This document shows, piece after piece, positions 25,317 to 34,906 of a DNA stretch of 64,000 nt; within the stretch, counting starts at the first letter, position 1; every line of letters begins with the position of its first letter. Under the pieces are notes generated by a model, which did not search any database, was not told where the DNA came from, and saw only the letters and a program-made list of their open reading frames with translations. A program made the translations under genes and the position numbers. This DNA comes from Hyphomicrobiales bacterium (GTDB taxonomy: Bacteria; Pseudomonadota; Alphaproteobacteria; Rhizobiales; JAJFHR01): the NCBI GenBank assembly GCA_021775475.1, contig JAJFHS010000039.1, forward strand, positions 1 to 64,000, read 5' to 3'.

Positions 25317-26156
25317 ATGGATCCAGGTATCATAATAATCGTTCTTGCCGCTGCAGCGATGCATGCGGGCTGGAATGCCATTGCCAAAACCGGGTCAGAC
25401 CCGTTTATCTCGATCAGCCTTATCGGTATTTTCGGCGGCTTTGCAACAATGACACTGATACCATTTGTACCGGCACCACCGGGGGAATTATGGCCGTGGA
25501 TTGTGGCGTCAGCCCTGGTACATACCGGCTACAAACTGTTCCTGATCCAGGCCTATAAGGCCGGTGATCTGTCGCAAGTCTATCCTCTGGCCCGCGGCAC
25601 CGCGCCCCTAATCGTAACCATTGTGTCAATCCTGTTCCTCAATGAGATCCTTGGCAGTTTCCAGATATTCGGAGTTATTGTTCTGGTCAGCGGTATCTGG
25701 CTGATGGGCGTTCGCGGCAGTGCAACACTTGGGCGACTTGATGGCAGGGCAGTTTTCTTCGCCATCGCCACATCAATGTTCATTGCCACCTACACCATCA
25801 TTGACGGCCTGGCAGGACGCATCGCGCCTACGGTTTTGAGTTTTCTGGTCTATATGACATCGATTGACGGGATTATTTTATCAGTTGTGTTCTTAAGCGT
25901 TCGCGGCACGGCTGGCCTGCATCAGATTGCGCCCTTCTGGCGACAGGGTCTGATCGGCGGCATTATGTCAAACACAGCTTTTGCCCTGTCCATCTGGGCG
26001 ATGAAGTCAGCCCCCATTGCCCTTGTTGCCGCCTTGCGCGAAACCAGCATAATTTTTGCCGTTCTGATCGCCCGGGTGGTTTTAAAGGAAAAGATGACCG
26101 GCTGGCGCATTGCGGCAGCTTTACTGATCGCCACCGGCATCATTTTTATGCGCTAA
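25317..26156 (+). CDS. EamA/DMT family transporter
   Basis: A 279-residue inner-membrane protein with about ten hydrophobic segments arranged as two EamA repeats (about residues 5-130 and 145-279), the drug/metabolite transporter layout. The second repeat ends in the usual ALRETSIIFAVLIARVVLKEKMTGWRI stretch. Members export amino acids, nucleotides or other small molecules. The ATG overlaps GGATCC and lacks a strong ribosome-binding site. Substrate cannot be told. Confidence 0.88.
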   Translation: MDPGIIIIVLAAAAMHAGWNAIAKTGSDPFISISLIGIFGGFATMTLIPFVPAPPGELWPWIVASALVHTGYKLFLIQAYKAGDLSQVYPLARGTAPLIVTIVSILFLNEILGSFQIFGVIVLVSGIWLMGVRGSATLGRLDGRAVFFAIATSMFIATYTIIDGLAGRIAPTVLSFLVYMTSIDGIILSVVFLSVRGTAGLHQIAPFWRQGLIGGIMSNTAFALSIWAMKSAPIALVAALRETSIIFAVLIARVVLKEKMTGWRIAAALLIATGIIFMR

Positions 26157-26270
26157 AATGGGCCTCGACGAAAGTTGCATCCTGCCATGGTTGCTCATCG
26201 TCAAACTTCGGACCATAATGAAATCCGGTTGACTTCAGATACTCTAAATCCCAGGGCGGAGAAAAAAACA

Positions 26271-28211
26271 ATGTCAGATGCAAAATTATATCCGGTAACA
26301 GATGAGTGGGCGCAATCAGCCTATGTTGACAATGACAAATACCTGGAAATGTATCAGGCCAGCATTGACGACCCGGACACTTTCTGGCGTGAGCACGGCC
26401 AGCGCCTGGACTGGATCAAGCCTTATACAAAAGTTAAAAACACATCTTACGAATATGACGATGTTCATATTGACTGGTATGAAGACGGCACTTTGAATGT
26501 CTGCGCCAATTGCGTTGACAGACACCTTGAAACCCGTGGCGACCAAACCGCCATTATCTGGGAAGGTGATGACCCGGCAGAGGACAAAACTTATACCTAC
26601 AAAGAACTTCATCGCGAGGTTTGTATCTTTGCCAATGTGCTCAAGTCTCTGGGGGCAAAAAAAGGAGACCGCATCACGCTTTATATGCCGATGATACCCG
26701 AAGCCGCCTTTGCCATGCTGGCTTGTGCGCGCATTGGTGCCGTACACTCCATCGTCTTTGGCGGATTTTCTCCCGATGCGCTCGCCGGTCGGATTAATGA
26801 TTGCGATTCGAACCTTGTCATCACCGCTGATGAAGGCCTGCGCGGCAGCAAAAAAGTGCCGTTAAAAAACAACACAGACAATGCCCTCAAGCTGTGCTCC
26901 GATGATGTCAAATCCCTGGTAATCAGACGCACCGGTGGCGATGTCACCATGCAGTCCGGCCGCGACTTCTGGTTTCATGAACAAGCAGAAAATGTTGATG
27001 CCAATTGCCCGCCCGAAGAAATGGGCTCCACCGATCCCCTCTTTATCCTCTACACCTCAGGTTCAACCGGTCAGCCCAAAGGCGTTTTACATAATACTGG
27101 CGGCTATCTTGTCTATGCCTCCATGACCCACAAGTATGTTTTCAACTACAATGAGGGCGACATCTACTGGTGTACGGCAGATGTCGGCTGGGTTACCGGA
27201 CACAGCTACATTGTCTATGGACCACTGGCCAATGGTGCCACCACCTTGATGTTTGAAGGCATCCCCAATTATCCTGATGCCTCACGCTTCTGGCAGGTTT
27301 GCGACAAACACAAGGTTAATATTTTTTACACCGCCCCCACCGCCATTCGTGCATTGATGGGTGCGGGCGACGATTTTGTCAACAAAACCAGCCGCAGTTC
27401 TCTCAAGGTCCTCGGCACCGTTGGTGAGCCGATAAACCCGGAAGCCTGGGAGTGGTACTATAATATCATTGGTGACAAGCGCTGCCCCATTGTCGACACT
27501 TGGTGGCAGACTGAAACCGGCGGCATTATGATAACCCCCTTGCCCGGCGCCACCGCCCTCAAGCCCGGCTCAGCCACGCGTCCCTTCTTTGGCGTTCAGC
27601 CCTGTCTGGTCGATGCCGATGGCAATATTCTCGAAGGCGCAGCTGATGGCAACCTGTGCATCGTTGATTCATGGCCCGGCCAGATGGCCACTGTTTATGG
27701 CGACCATGACCGCTTTATCCAGACCTATTTTTCAACCTACAAGGGCAAGTATTTTACCGGCGATGGCTGTAAGCGGGATGAAGATGGGTATTACTGGATT
27801 ACCGGTCGCGTCGATGACGTGATAAATGTCTCCGGCCACCGCATGGGAACGGCTGAAGTTGAATCAGCGCTTGTCGCCCATGAAGCGGTTTCAGAGGCAG
27901 CGGTTGTCGGTTATCCCCATCACATCAAGGGCCAGGGGATTTATGCCTATGTATCGCTGGGTGCGGGTAATGAGCCTTCAGACGAATTGAAAAAAGAACT
28001 CGTTCAATGGGTGCGAAAAGAAATAGGCCCCATTGCATCACCCGATCTTATTCAATTTGCGCCGGGTCTGCCCAAGACGCGGTCGGGCAAAATCATGCGG
28101 CGGATTTTGCGTAAAATAGCTGAAAATGAATACAGCAATCTGGGCGACACATCGACGCTTGCCGAACCCGCCGTGGTTGATGATCTTATCGAAAACAGGC
28201 AAAACAGATAG
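26271..28211 (+). CDS. acs: Acetyl-CoA synthetase
   Basis: Activates acetate to acetyl-CoA through acetyl-AMP. At 646 residues from the start chosen it matches the usual length of about 650. Landmarks are the P-loop [13 protein letters not shown] (near residue 262), WWQTETGG (near 410), the [29 protein letters not shown] hinge region, and the C-terminal [10 protein letters not shown] carrying the lysine that is acetylated in Acs regulation. The ATG at 26271 is preceded by GGCGGAG; the frame is open back to 26175 but the extra residues are not family-like. It could recover acetate made elsewhere, for example by way of the phosphoketolase at 56.8 kb. Confidence 0.96.
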   Translation: MSDAKLYPVTDEWAQSAYVDNDKYLEMYQASIDDPDTFWREHGQRLDWIKPYTKVKNTSYEYDDVHIDWYEDGTLNVCANCVDRHLETRGDQTAIIWEGDDPAEDKTYTYKELHREVCIFANVLKSLGAKKGDRITLYMPMIPEAAFAMLACARIGAVHSIVFGGFSPDALAGRINDCDSNLVITADEGLRGSKKVPLKNNTDNALKLCSDDVKSLVIRRTGGDVTMQSGRDFWFHEQAENVDANCPPEEMGSTDPLFILYTSGSTGQPKGVLHNTGGYLVYASMTHKYVFNYNEGDIYWCTADVGWVTGHSYIVYGPLANGATTLMFEGIPNYPDASRFWQVCDKHKVNIFYTAPTAIRALMGAGDDFVNKTSRSSLKVLGTVGEPINPEAWEWYYNIIGDKRCPIVDTWWQTETGGIMITPLPGATALKPGSATRPFFGVQPCLVDADGNILEGAADGNLCIVDSWPGQMATVYGDHDRFIQTYFSTYKGKYFTGDGCKRDEDGYYWITGRVDDVINVSGHRMGTAEVESALVAHEAVSEAAVVGYPHHIKGQGIYAYVSLGAGNEPSDELKKELVQWVRKEIGPIASPDLIQFAPGLPKTRSGKIMRRILRKIAENEYSNLGDTSTLAEPAVVDDLIENRQNR

Positions 28212-28306
28212 TTGGCATCAAGGCGCTTTTGTTCCGGTTTTACTCTATGTTAACCATACGCTGGAACAATAAAGCCTCAGGGAGTACCTTATTTGAGTAG
28301 AGGTGT

Positions 28307-28335
28307 TTGACATTAAACGCTGCAAAAAATAAGAA
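28307..28335 (+). promoter_or_regulatory. Candidate promoter of the small exported protein gene
   Basis: A perfect TTGACA (28307-28312) is followed at 17-bp spacing by TAAGAA (28330-28335), a weak -10. It sits about 50 bp before the gene at 28386 in an otherwise featureless 170-bp gap. Confidence 0.35.
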
Positions 28336-28385
28336 ACATGAACTAATCCTGCGCGGCGCATGCCAGCACCGCTATGGAGAAAGTC

Positions 28386-28703
28386 ATGTTTAGATACTCA
28401 TTGAAAACCATCCCTTTTTTTACCATCCTGCTGGCCGTTTCGTTCTTTCCGATTACCGCCCAACAGGCCAATGCTGCTGTGTGTTCCAAACGTGAAAAAT
28501 TCACGTCTTTTCTGGCCAAAAAATACAATGAAGTGCCCAAAGCCATGGGACTGGTATCCAATTCCGGCATGATGGAAGTCTATGTCTCCAAACAAGGCAC
28601 CTGGTCCATTCTCATGACCGCACCAAATGGCATCACCTGCCTGATAGCAGCTGGAAACAACTGGCAAGGCCTGAAGTTTGCCAAAGTCGATGCGCCTTCT
28701 TAG
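28386..28703 (+). CDS. Small exported hypothetical protein
   Basis: A 105-residue protein with a clear signal peptide (FRYSLKTIPFFTILLAVSFF...ANA). The mature part is about 77 residues with two cysteines (near 32 and 82), possibly one disulfide. The pattern SGMMEVYVSKQGTWSILMT...CLIAAGNNW resembles small secreted proteins of unknown function that are common in alphaproteobacteria. The ATG at 28386 has GGAGA upstream; one at 28374 would add four residues. Its 3' end overlaps the convergent nuclease gene by 4 nt. Confidence 0.72.
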   Translation: MFRYSLKTIPFFTILLAVSFFPITAQQANAAVCSKREKFTSFLAKKYNEVPKAMGLVSNSGMMEVYVSKQGTWSILMTAPNGITCLIAAGNNWQGLKFAKVDAPS

Positions 28704-29281
28704 TTTCTGTAAACCTGCGAGGTCGTAAGGCGTGCGCCCAAACCACACCAATTGGGTCTTTTTCCGCCTGAATAAGGAGTGGCTAGCCCTTTTTTCAGTA
28801 ATTCAACCGCCAGATTGCGCCCGTTGACATCGAACACGTCGGCGATGACGCGACCAGCATATTTGCCCTGTTTGATATTTTTGAGCCTCACCCATCCCGA
28901 ATAGGTCCAGTTGACCACAAAGCGGCGGGCAAATTGCGCCAGTTTTATTTCCTGCGAACATTTACCCTTGAGCTCAGGTGTATCTATGCCATTGACGCGC
29001 ACAGATACGCGAATATCCTGCCCAATCCAGATTGCCGCTATGACAGCGACCGTATCCCCATCCACAACCCGCTCCACCCGGGCCAGAATCGGACCTTCAA
29101 GCACTTCGGCAGCAAAAAGATTTCCTGTGGCAGCATACAGAAAAACAATTGCTGCCACAGAAAGTCGGGGGGGAATCAGGGAAACGAGTATGTTTTTAGA
29201 CATGAACCATAAGTTGTATAATTGATATGTAAATCTACCTATAAGTGCAGTTATCCCCAGAATCAAGGACTTTAGACTCAT
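28700..29281 (-). CDS. Thermonuclease family (SNase-like) exported nuclease
   Basis: A 193-residue protein with a staphylococcal-nuclease domain. Visible are VVDGDTV near 73, VRVNGIDTPELKGKC near 94 (equivalents of the catalytic Arg and Glu and a calcium-site Asp), and AGRVIADVFDVNG near 142 with the second catalytic Arg. An N-terminal hydrophobic segment suggests export or membrane anchoring. An internal ATG at 29203 would give a more usual signal peptide, and neither start has a strong ribosome-binding site. Likely a secreted nucleic-acid hydrolase. Confidence 0.85.
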   Translation of the reverse strand: MSLKSLILGITALIGRFTYQLYNLWFMSKNILVSLIPPRLSVAAIVFLYAATGNLFAAEVLEGPILARVERVVDGDTVAVIAAIWIGQDIRVSVRVNGIDTPELKGKCSQEIKLAQFARRFVVNWTYSGWVRLKNIKQGKYAGRVIADVFDVNGRNLAVELLKKGLATPYSGGKRPNWCGLGARLTTSQVYRN

Positions 29282-29350
29282 AAATGGATTTTATTCCTAA
29301 TACAAGTTATAAAATACACGCAATGCTTTCACTCATCGTCAGGAGAGTTT

Positions 29351-29557
29351 TTAAAAATCGCTTATAATGCCGTTCTTTTCCCAATCACCAAAGCGTGTGG
29401 GCTCCGGTCCATCGCGACCATCAACCTCGCGGTCTTGAGGCTTGGCTGTTTTGTCGATTTTTTCTCTTCTTTTTTCAGCTTCTTCCAGCGCCCGTTGTGC
29501 CTGGGGACTGAGGGAAGACTTTGAACACGACGGCTTTTGGTTATTTTCAGCGTCCAT
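29351..29557 (-). CDS. Succinate dehydrogenase assembly factor 4-like (DUF1674)
   Basis: A 68-residue protein ending in the hallmark GPEPTRFGDWEKNGIISDF of the DUF1674/SDHAF4 family, with a charged, unstructured first half. In mitochondria SDHAF4 binds the flavinylated SdhA subunit and shields it before assembly with SdhB. The bacterial homologues are presumed to act likewise. It is divergent from htpX, the neighbour also seen in rhizobia. Confidence 0.88.
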   Translation of the reverse strand: MDAENNQKPSCSKSSLSPQAQRALEEAEKRREKIDKTAKPQDREVDGRDGPEPTRFGDWEKNGIISDF

Positions 29558-29685
29558 TTCCCGTTATACTTTTCTGTAGCTTATGAGGAGTTTGAGCTTA
29601 CATCGTCACTTGCAAAAATGCCAGACGATGACAATTTAAAGCAGGCAGATGATACTTGAAATCAAGTGACAAGAGAATTGGACAC

Positions 29686-30606
29686 ATGAACTATTTTAAA
29701 ACCACTGTTCTCCTCGCTGCCATGACTGGACTGTTCTTGGCCGTGGGCTACCTGATGGCCGGTGAAATTGGCATGGGCCTGGCCTTTGTGGTCGCAATTG
29801 CCATGAATGTATACAGCTTCTGGAATTCCGACAAAATGGTGTTGCGCATGTATGGCGCCCGGGAGGTTGATGCCCGGAGTGCGCCGGAATATTATGGCAT
29901 TGTGCGCCAGTTGGCCGAAAATGCTGACCTGCCCATGCCGCGCGTCTATATTATGGATAACCCCCAGCCCAATGCTTTTGCCACCGGGCGCAACCCGGAA
30001 AACTCAGCCGTTGCCGCTTCCACCGGCCTGCTTGAGGTGCTCAGTTCAAAGGAAGTTGCCGGCGTCATGGCGCACGAGCTCGCCCACATCAAAAACCGTG
30101 ACACCTTGATCATGACCATCACCGCAACTTTTGCCGGTGCCATTTCTATGATTGCCAATTTTGCCCTGTTTTTTCGCAGTGACCGCAATGGCATCGGGCT
30201 GATTGGAACCATTGCGTTGATGATACTGGCACCGCTTGCCGCCAGTGTCGTGCAGATGACCATCAGCCGCACGCGTGAATATGCCGCCGATAGATTGGGT
30301 GCTGCAATTTGCGGTCAACCTTTGTGGCTGGCTTCAGCGCTCGGCAAAATTGCCGGCGGTGGCCGCCAGATTGAAAATACCGCAGCTGAAAGAAATCCGG
30401 CGACGGCCCACATGTTCATTGTCAACCCCCTGTCTGGCAAGAACATGGATAACCTGTTTTCAACCCACCCAAATACAGAAAACAGAATTACGGCCTTGCA
30501 AGACCTTGCCCGACAATGGCAAATGGATGATACGCCGAGTGAGGGACCCTGGGCTCGGCAAACCGACTATTCCCGCAATGCCCCGCGCCGTGGGCCATGG
30601 GGATAG
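29686..30606 (+). CDS. htpX: Zinc metalloprotease HtpX
   Basis: Membrane-bound M48 protease that degrades misfolded membrane proteins. The 306 residues include membrane helices near 7-25, 28-48, 143-165 and 175-198, the zinc motif HELAH near 126, and the third-ligand region EYAADRLGA near 205. I use the ATG at 29686; a TTG at 29656 would add ten residues. It lies upstream of rsmB, whose start is 20 bp beyond its stop. Confidence 0.95.
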   Translation: MNYFKTTVLLAAMTGLFLAVGYLMAGEIGMGLAFVVAIAMNVYSFWNSDKMVLRMYGAREVDARSAPEYYGIVRQLAENADLPMPRVYIMDNPQPNAFATGRNPENSAVAASTGLLEVLSSKEVAGVMAHELAHIKNRDTLIMTITATFAGAISMIANFALFFRSDRNGIGLIGTIALMILAPLAASVVQMTISRTREYAADRLGAAICGQPLWLASALGKIAGGGRQIENTAAERNPATAHMFIVNPLSGKNMDNLFSTHPNTENRITALQDLARQWQMDDTPSEGPWARQTDYSRNAPRRGPWG

Positions 30607-30625
30607 AGTTCACGACTTTGAGTAT

Positions 30626-31996
30626 ATGACAGACAACAAACACAGCACCAAGAAACGCCGATATTCCGGCCAGACCCGAAAAGCCGCCAAAGGCCTCGCC
30701 CCCCGGCGCGAGGCAGTGCGTCTGCTCGATGCAGTCCTCAGCGACAAAAAACCGTTTGATGAAATCTGGCAGCTGTCGCTTGCAAATGGTGAGTTGAAGA
30801 GCATGATTGAGCCCGACCGGGCATTAACCCGGCTGATTGTCATGACAACTTTGCGTCACCTGCGCCATATCGATAATATTCTGGCCACATTTTTAAAAAA
30901 CCCTCTGCCAAAATCAGCACCAGGTGCCACCAATATCTTGCGCTCAGCCGTTGCCCAGCTGCTGTTTTTAAAATCCCCCGCCCATGCCGTCCTCAATATC
31001 GCTACATCACTGGCAGCGCTGGATCGCCCCAACCGGCCCTTCAAAGGTCTGATCAATGGTGTTTTGCGCAATTACACCCGTGCGGACCCGGAAAAGTTAC
31101 TTGGCAAAAATACAATTCCCGGCAACACACCGGAATGGCTCCACAATCGCTGGAAACATCAGTTTGGCAAAGATGCTGCTAAAAAAATCGCCCGCGCTCA
31201 CCAACAAGAACCATCCCTGGATATAAGTGTAAAATCCAATGCGGAAAAATGGGCAAAGGAGCTTAACGCAACTCTGTTGCCCACGGGTTCAATCCGCCTG
31301 AGCAATGCCGGAAATCCGGTCAAGCTCAGCGGCTTTGACGAAGGTGAATGGTGGGTTCAGGATGCAGCAGCGGCAATACCGGCGCGGTTATTCGGTGAAA
31401 TTTCCGGCAAGAAAATTATTGATCTTTGTGCCGCCCCCGGAGGCAAGACCGCACAGCTTGTGGCCGCTGGTGCAGATGTAACGGCCGTTGAGCGCTCCCC
31501 AGAGCGCATGAAGCGTCTGGCCCTAAATCTTAAGCGGCTGGGCTTAGAAGCAAATCTGGTTACCGAAGATGCGGGCAAATACACGCCCCCACACCCCCCC
31601 GATGCCATACTGCTCGATGCACCGTGCACAGCCACGGGCACAATCCGCCGCAATCCTGATGTTCCTTATTTAAAAACACATAAAAACATCACCGATCTGG
31701 TCAAGGTGCAAAAGCGTCTGATTGATCATGCCGCCGACATTCTCAAACCTGGTGGCACATTGATTTATTGCGTGTGTTCGCTCGAACGCGAAGAAGGTGA
31801 AGACCAGATTTCGAACCTGTTGGAAAAAGACAGACGGTTTTCTCTCCTGCCCATCAGCAAAGAAGAAATCCCCGGTCTGCCAATGGCCATAAATTCACGG
31901 GGAGATGTACGTATCCTGCCGCATTACTGGTCAAACTTTGAGCCCGGCATGCAGGGTCTCGACGGGTTTTACATCGCCCGGCTAACCAAGTCCTGA
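30626..31996 (+). CDS. rsmB: 16S rRNA m5C methyltransferase RsmB
   Basis: Methylates a cytosine of 16S rRNA (C967 in E. coli). The 456-residue protein has an N-terminal NusB-like helical RNA-binding domain (about residues 30-165) and a C-terminal SAM-dependent domain with the DLCAAPGGKT motif near 270. It keeps both family catalytic cysteines: LDAPCTATGTIRRNPD near 330 and YCVCSLEREEGE near 383. The frame is open far upstream inside htpX, but ATG at 30626 starts the family-like region. The first residues are Lys/Arg-rich. Confidence 0.93.
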   Translation: MTDNKHSTKKRRYSGQTRKAAKGLAPRREAVRLLDAVLSDKKPFDEIWQLSLANGELKSMIEPDRALTRLIVMTTLRHLRHIDNILATFLKNPLPKSAPGATNILRSAVAQLLFLKSPAHAVLNIATSLAALDRPNRPFKGLINGVLRNYTRADPEKLLGKNTIPGNTPEWLHNRWKHQFGKDAAKKIARAHQQEPSLDISVKSNAEKWAKELNATLLPTGSIRLSNAGNPVKLSGFDEGEWWVQDAAAAIPARLFGEISGKKIIDLCAAPGGKTAQLVAAGADVTAVERSPERMKRLALNLKRLGLEANLVTEDAGKYTPPHPPDAILLDAPCTATGTIRRNPDVPYLKTHKNITDLVKVQKRLIDHAADILKPGGTLIYCVCSLEREEGEDQISNLLEKDRRFSLLPISKEEIPGLPMAINSRGDVRILPHYWSNFEPGMQGLDGFYIARLTKS

Positions 31997-32016
31997 ATTC
32001 TGAAGCCTTTTTGGTC

Positions 32017-32140
32017 TAACGCACTTCTTGCCCGAAAACCGGCACCCACTTTTCGCGAAGTGCTCTTAATGATGAACAACACCCTAAGATTTTGGCGATA
32101 AAAACTTCAAATCGTTCGAATTTTATCGATTCTGGAAACG
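32017..32140. repeat. Rhizobial-type intergenic repeat element
   Basis: In the 267-bp gap after rsmB. CCCGAAAACCGGCACCCACTTTTCG followed by a GTGCTCT-like end, then a segment reading TTTTATCGATTCTGG on the same strand, match the layout of a family of palindromic intergenic elements widespread in Hyphomicrobiales (typical core AAAACCGG..CCCACTTTT). Only one copy is visible here; the assignment is from memory of the motif. Confidence 0.5.
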
Positions 32141-32263
32141 GTTTGTTGACCATCTGCCCATAAACTTTAGCTCTGACGACATCAGTGGCTGAGTATTTGC
32201 TGCCGGTGTCGTTGTTGGTAACGCGGATCTAAATCTTAATGATCTGTTTTTCTTGAGCGGGCT

Positions 32264-34096
32264 TTGTATAGGGTATTGCGTAGTAGGGCCACAGTGAAAG
32301 AACTGAGTAAAGTATTTGCGTTCGGACCGGTGATTGACCGAACCTTTGTTTTGGGTTCGTCCATCACCGGTTACGCCAGCAGCAGCATTATCGCTCTGCT
32401 AAAACGCCACCCCCTCGACTGGATCACCAATACCGTCCGGCCCAAGGGTCTCGTGCATATCCCTGAAAACCTTTATGTCGGCGATCCGGAAATCGCCCGG
32501 AAAATGTATAGTGGATGTTATCCACTTGCTGGCATTTCACCCGAACTGGGCGGTCGTTCACCATTTGACATCACACCACCATCAAAAGCCTGGGAGGTTG
32601 AGCTTTTAAGCTTTTCCTGGCTCAATGATCTGGCAGCAGCCGATGGAAAAATTATTAAAGCCCTCGCCCGCGCCCTCACCCAGGACTGGATTGAGACACA
32701 AGGCTCAGGCCATGACGTCGCCTGGCGGCCTGAAATCACCAGCAAGCGACTGTTAAACTGGTTGTCAAATGCCGATCTTCTGTTAAGCGATACATCGCAA
32801 GCTGCCCGCGTTAACATCTTACGCTCGATTGGCCGTCAGTTGCATGATCTCGAAGCCAACATACACAAATCTCCTGACGGACCGCACCGCTTGGCTGCTG
32901 CCTGCACCCTGATAATCTCCAGCCTTTCTTTAGGGGGCCTGGAGGGCCTGCACAAACGCAGCCTGAAAGTGCTTGATTTCGAACTTAACCGCCAGATACT
33001 TGCCGATGGCGGACATTTGAGCCGAAGCCCCCAGGCCCTGGTTGATACGATTGCCATTTTACTGCCAACAAAACTTTGCTTTGTTCACAAGGGTCTGCCC
33101 ATACCTCAAGCCTTAATTACGGCGATTGACAGAATTTTCCCGATGGTGCGGTTCTTCCTCCATGGTGATGGTGGTCTTGCCGGATTTAACGGTGTATCGG
33201 GGCTTAAAGTCGCCGACGTCAAAAACCTCTTTGAACATGATGAAACCAAAGGCAGCCCGTTCGCTTACGCGCCGCATTCCGGTTACCATCGGCTTGAAGC
33301 CAAACGCACAACCATTTTTGTCGATACCGGCACAGCCCCCCCCACAACTGTCAGCCACCGGGCGCATGCCAGTTGTCTGGCGATGGAACTCAGCGACGGG
33401 CCTCATCGAATAATTGTCAACTGCGGCGCAATGAGCGACGATAGATCCCCGCTGTTTCAAGCCGCTCGCGCAACTGCTGCACACTCGGCACTTAGTATCA
33501 ATGAACGTTCCTCAATACGAATGATCGGCCCCGGCAGGCTTGCACGTTTCATCGGCACACCGGTCATCGGTAAGCGTATTAATGTCGGCTCGCGCCGCAC
33601 CCGCTGCGATGAAGGTACATTGCTCGAAAGCGGCCATGACGGTTATGTCGATCGCTACGGCCTGCGCCACGAACGTCGTATCTTTCTCAACCACAATGGC
33701 AATGAAGTTCGCGGCGAAGATCGCATCAACCGCATTCAACGCCGCCGCAATCTCCTGATTAAAAATGCCCACGACACATTTACCCTGCGCTTTCACCTGC
33801 ACCGCGATATCGAGCCAACGCCAACACGCGATGGCCGTCAGGTGTTTTTGATACTGCCCGATAAAACCGGCTGGGTTTTTTCACTCCTCAGCGGCAAAAT
33901 CTCGATTGACGAAAGCATTTACCTGCTCGACCAGCCGATGCCGGCAAAAACCCGTCAACTGGTCATCAGCGGCGAGGTTCACGATCAGGTTACATTAAAA
34001 TGGTCGTTTAAAAAGGTCAGCGCTGAGCGTATCTCAAAAGAAGATGCCATGGCCAAAATCGAACAGGAAACCCGCCTGCCGCTGGGTGATATCTGA
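32264..34096 (+). CDS. Heparinase II/III family protein
   Basis: A 610-residue protein with an N-terminal helical (alpha/alpha toroid) region and a C-terminal beta-rich heparinase II/III domain starting around residue 320 (HSGYHRLEAKRTTIFVDTG...SHRAHASCLAMELS). Homologues sit between rsmB and purH in many Hyphomicrobiales, where they are probably polysaccharide lyases or act on cell-envelope glycans; no substrate is proven. The start is uncertain: TTG at 32264, or GTG at 32294 with AGGG five bases upstream. Confidence 0.82.
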   Translation: MYRVLRSRATVKELSKVFAFGPVIDRTFVLGSSITGYASSSIIALLKRHPLDWITNTVRPKGLVHIPENLYVGDPEIARKMYSGCYPLAGISPELGGRSPFDITPPSKAWEVELLSFSWLNDLAAADGKIIKALARALTQDWIETQGSGHDVAWRPEITSKRLLNWLSNADLLLSDTSQAARVNILRSIGRQLHDLEANIHKSPDGPHRLAAACTLIISSLSLGGLEGLHKRSLKVLDFELNRQILADGGHLSRSPQALVDTIAILLPTKLCFVHKGLPIPQALITAIDRIFPMVRFFLHGDGGLAGFNGVSGLKVADVKNLFEHDETKGSPFAYAPHSGYHRLEAKRTTIFVDTGTAPPTTVSHRAHASCLAMELSDGPHRIIVNCGAMSDDRSPLFQAARATAAHSALSINERSSIRMIGPGRLARFIGTPVIGKRINVGSRRTRCDEGTLLESGHDGYVDRYGLRHERRIFLNHNGNEVRGEDRINRIQRRRNLLIKNAHDTFTLRFHLHRDIEPTPTRDGRQVFLILPDKTGWVFSLLSGKISIDESIYLLDQPMPAKTRQLVISGEVHDQVTLKWSFKKVSAERISKEDAMAKIEQETRLPLGDI

Positions 34097-34171
34097 AAAT
34101 TTGGTATCGGTTGTGATTTCGGTTAATGTGACCGCGAAGAGCATATCCCTGTGCCATAGTTTGAGAATTCA

Positions 34172-34810
34172 ATGACGCAATCTCCCGGATTTAACAAGGT
34201 ATTTGGCATCGGCCTCAACAAGACCGGCACCACATCGCTGGACCATGCCCTGACCGCGTTGGGATACAGAGTTCACGGGCCGCAAAAAGATTTATTGAAA
34301 AAAAGTTCACCCGGAAACATCGCAGCACTTGATTCTGTCGTTGCCGCCCATGACGGCTTTCAGGACTGGCCGTGGCCCTTATACTACCAGGAGATTTTTG
34401 ACCGCTACGGTGAAGACACTAAATTCGTATTGACCATGCGTTCTTCGCCCGAGCGCTGGTTTCAAAGTCAGGTCAACCACGCCATGACCCGGGCCTTGCG
34501 CAAAGGCGAGTGGGATACCTATGGCTATTACCGACCCTTTGGGCGACAAAAACAATATTGCGATTTCTATCGCCAGCACAATGAAAACGTCAGAAGGTTT
34601 TTTAAGGAAAATAATGCCGAACACCGGTTGCTGGAAATCTGTTTCGAAACTGACGACAGCTGGAACCTGCTGTGCGATTTTCTCGGGCTATCCGTACCCC
34701 AACACCCCTTCCCGCGATCAAACCTGCACGATAAAAAAAGACATCGTGGCCGCCAGTGGATGAACGCTGTGGTACGCAGGATTTATGAGCCCCTGGTGAG
34801 CCCAAAATAA
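34172..34810 (+). CDS. Sulfotransferase-like P-loop protein
   Basis: A 212-residue protein whose GIGLNKTGTTSLDHAL segment near residue 12 is the 5'-phosphosulfate loop of sulfotransferases (KTGTTS), and whose VLTMRSSPERWFQS segment near 92 matches the 3'-phosphate-binding region (RSPxER-like). It is probably a small sulfotransferase using PAPS. It lies between the heparinase-like gene and purH. Acceptor unknown; no signal peptide. Confidence 0.75.
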   Translation: MTQSPGFNKVFGIGLNKTGTTSLDHALTALGYRVHGPQKDLLKKSSPGNIAALDSVVAAHDGFQDWPWPLYYQEIFDRYGEDTKFVLTMRSSPERWFQSQVNHAMTRALRKGEWDTYGYYRPFGRQKQYCDFYRQHNENVRRFFKENNAEHRLLEICFETDDSWNLLCDFLGLSVPQHPFPRSNLHDKKRHRGRQWMNAVVRRIYEPLVSPK

Positions 34811-34906
34811 TTTTACACAATTCCGACAAATTGACCGGTTCTATCGGTTAACAAAACATGCTATCGGGCAGGGGAATTTTTCTTTAACCCAACGGTAGAA
34901 TTTCCT

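Noticed and set aside
30275-30625. N-terminal extension of RsmB inside htpX
   Set aside because: Overlaps the conserved htpX coding region in another frame; the RsmB family begins at 30626.
34811-34906. Promoter or operator upstream of purH
   Set aside because: A TTGACC and a partial CCGG dyad occur, but no good -10 box fits, so I did not call it.
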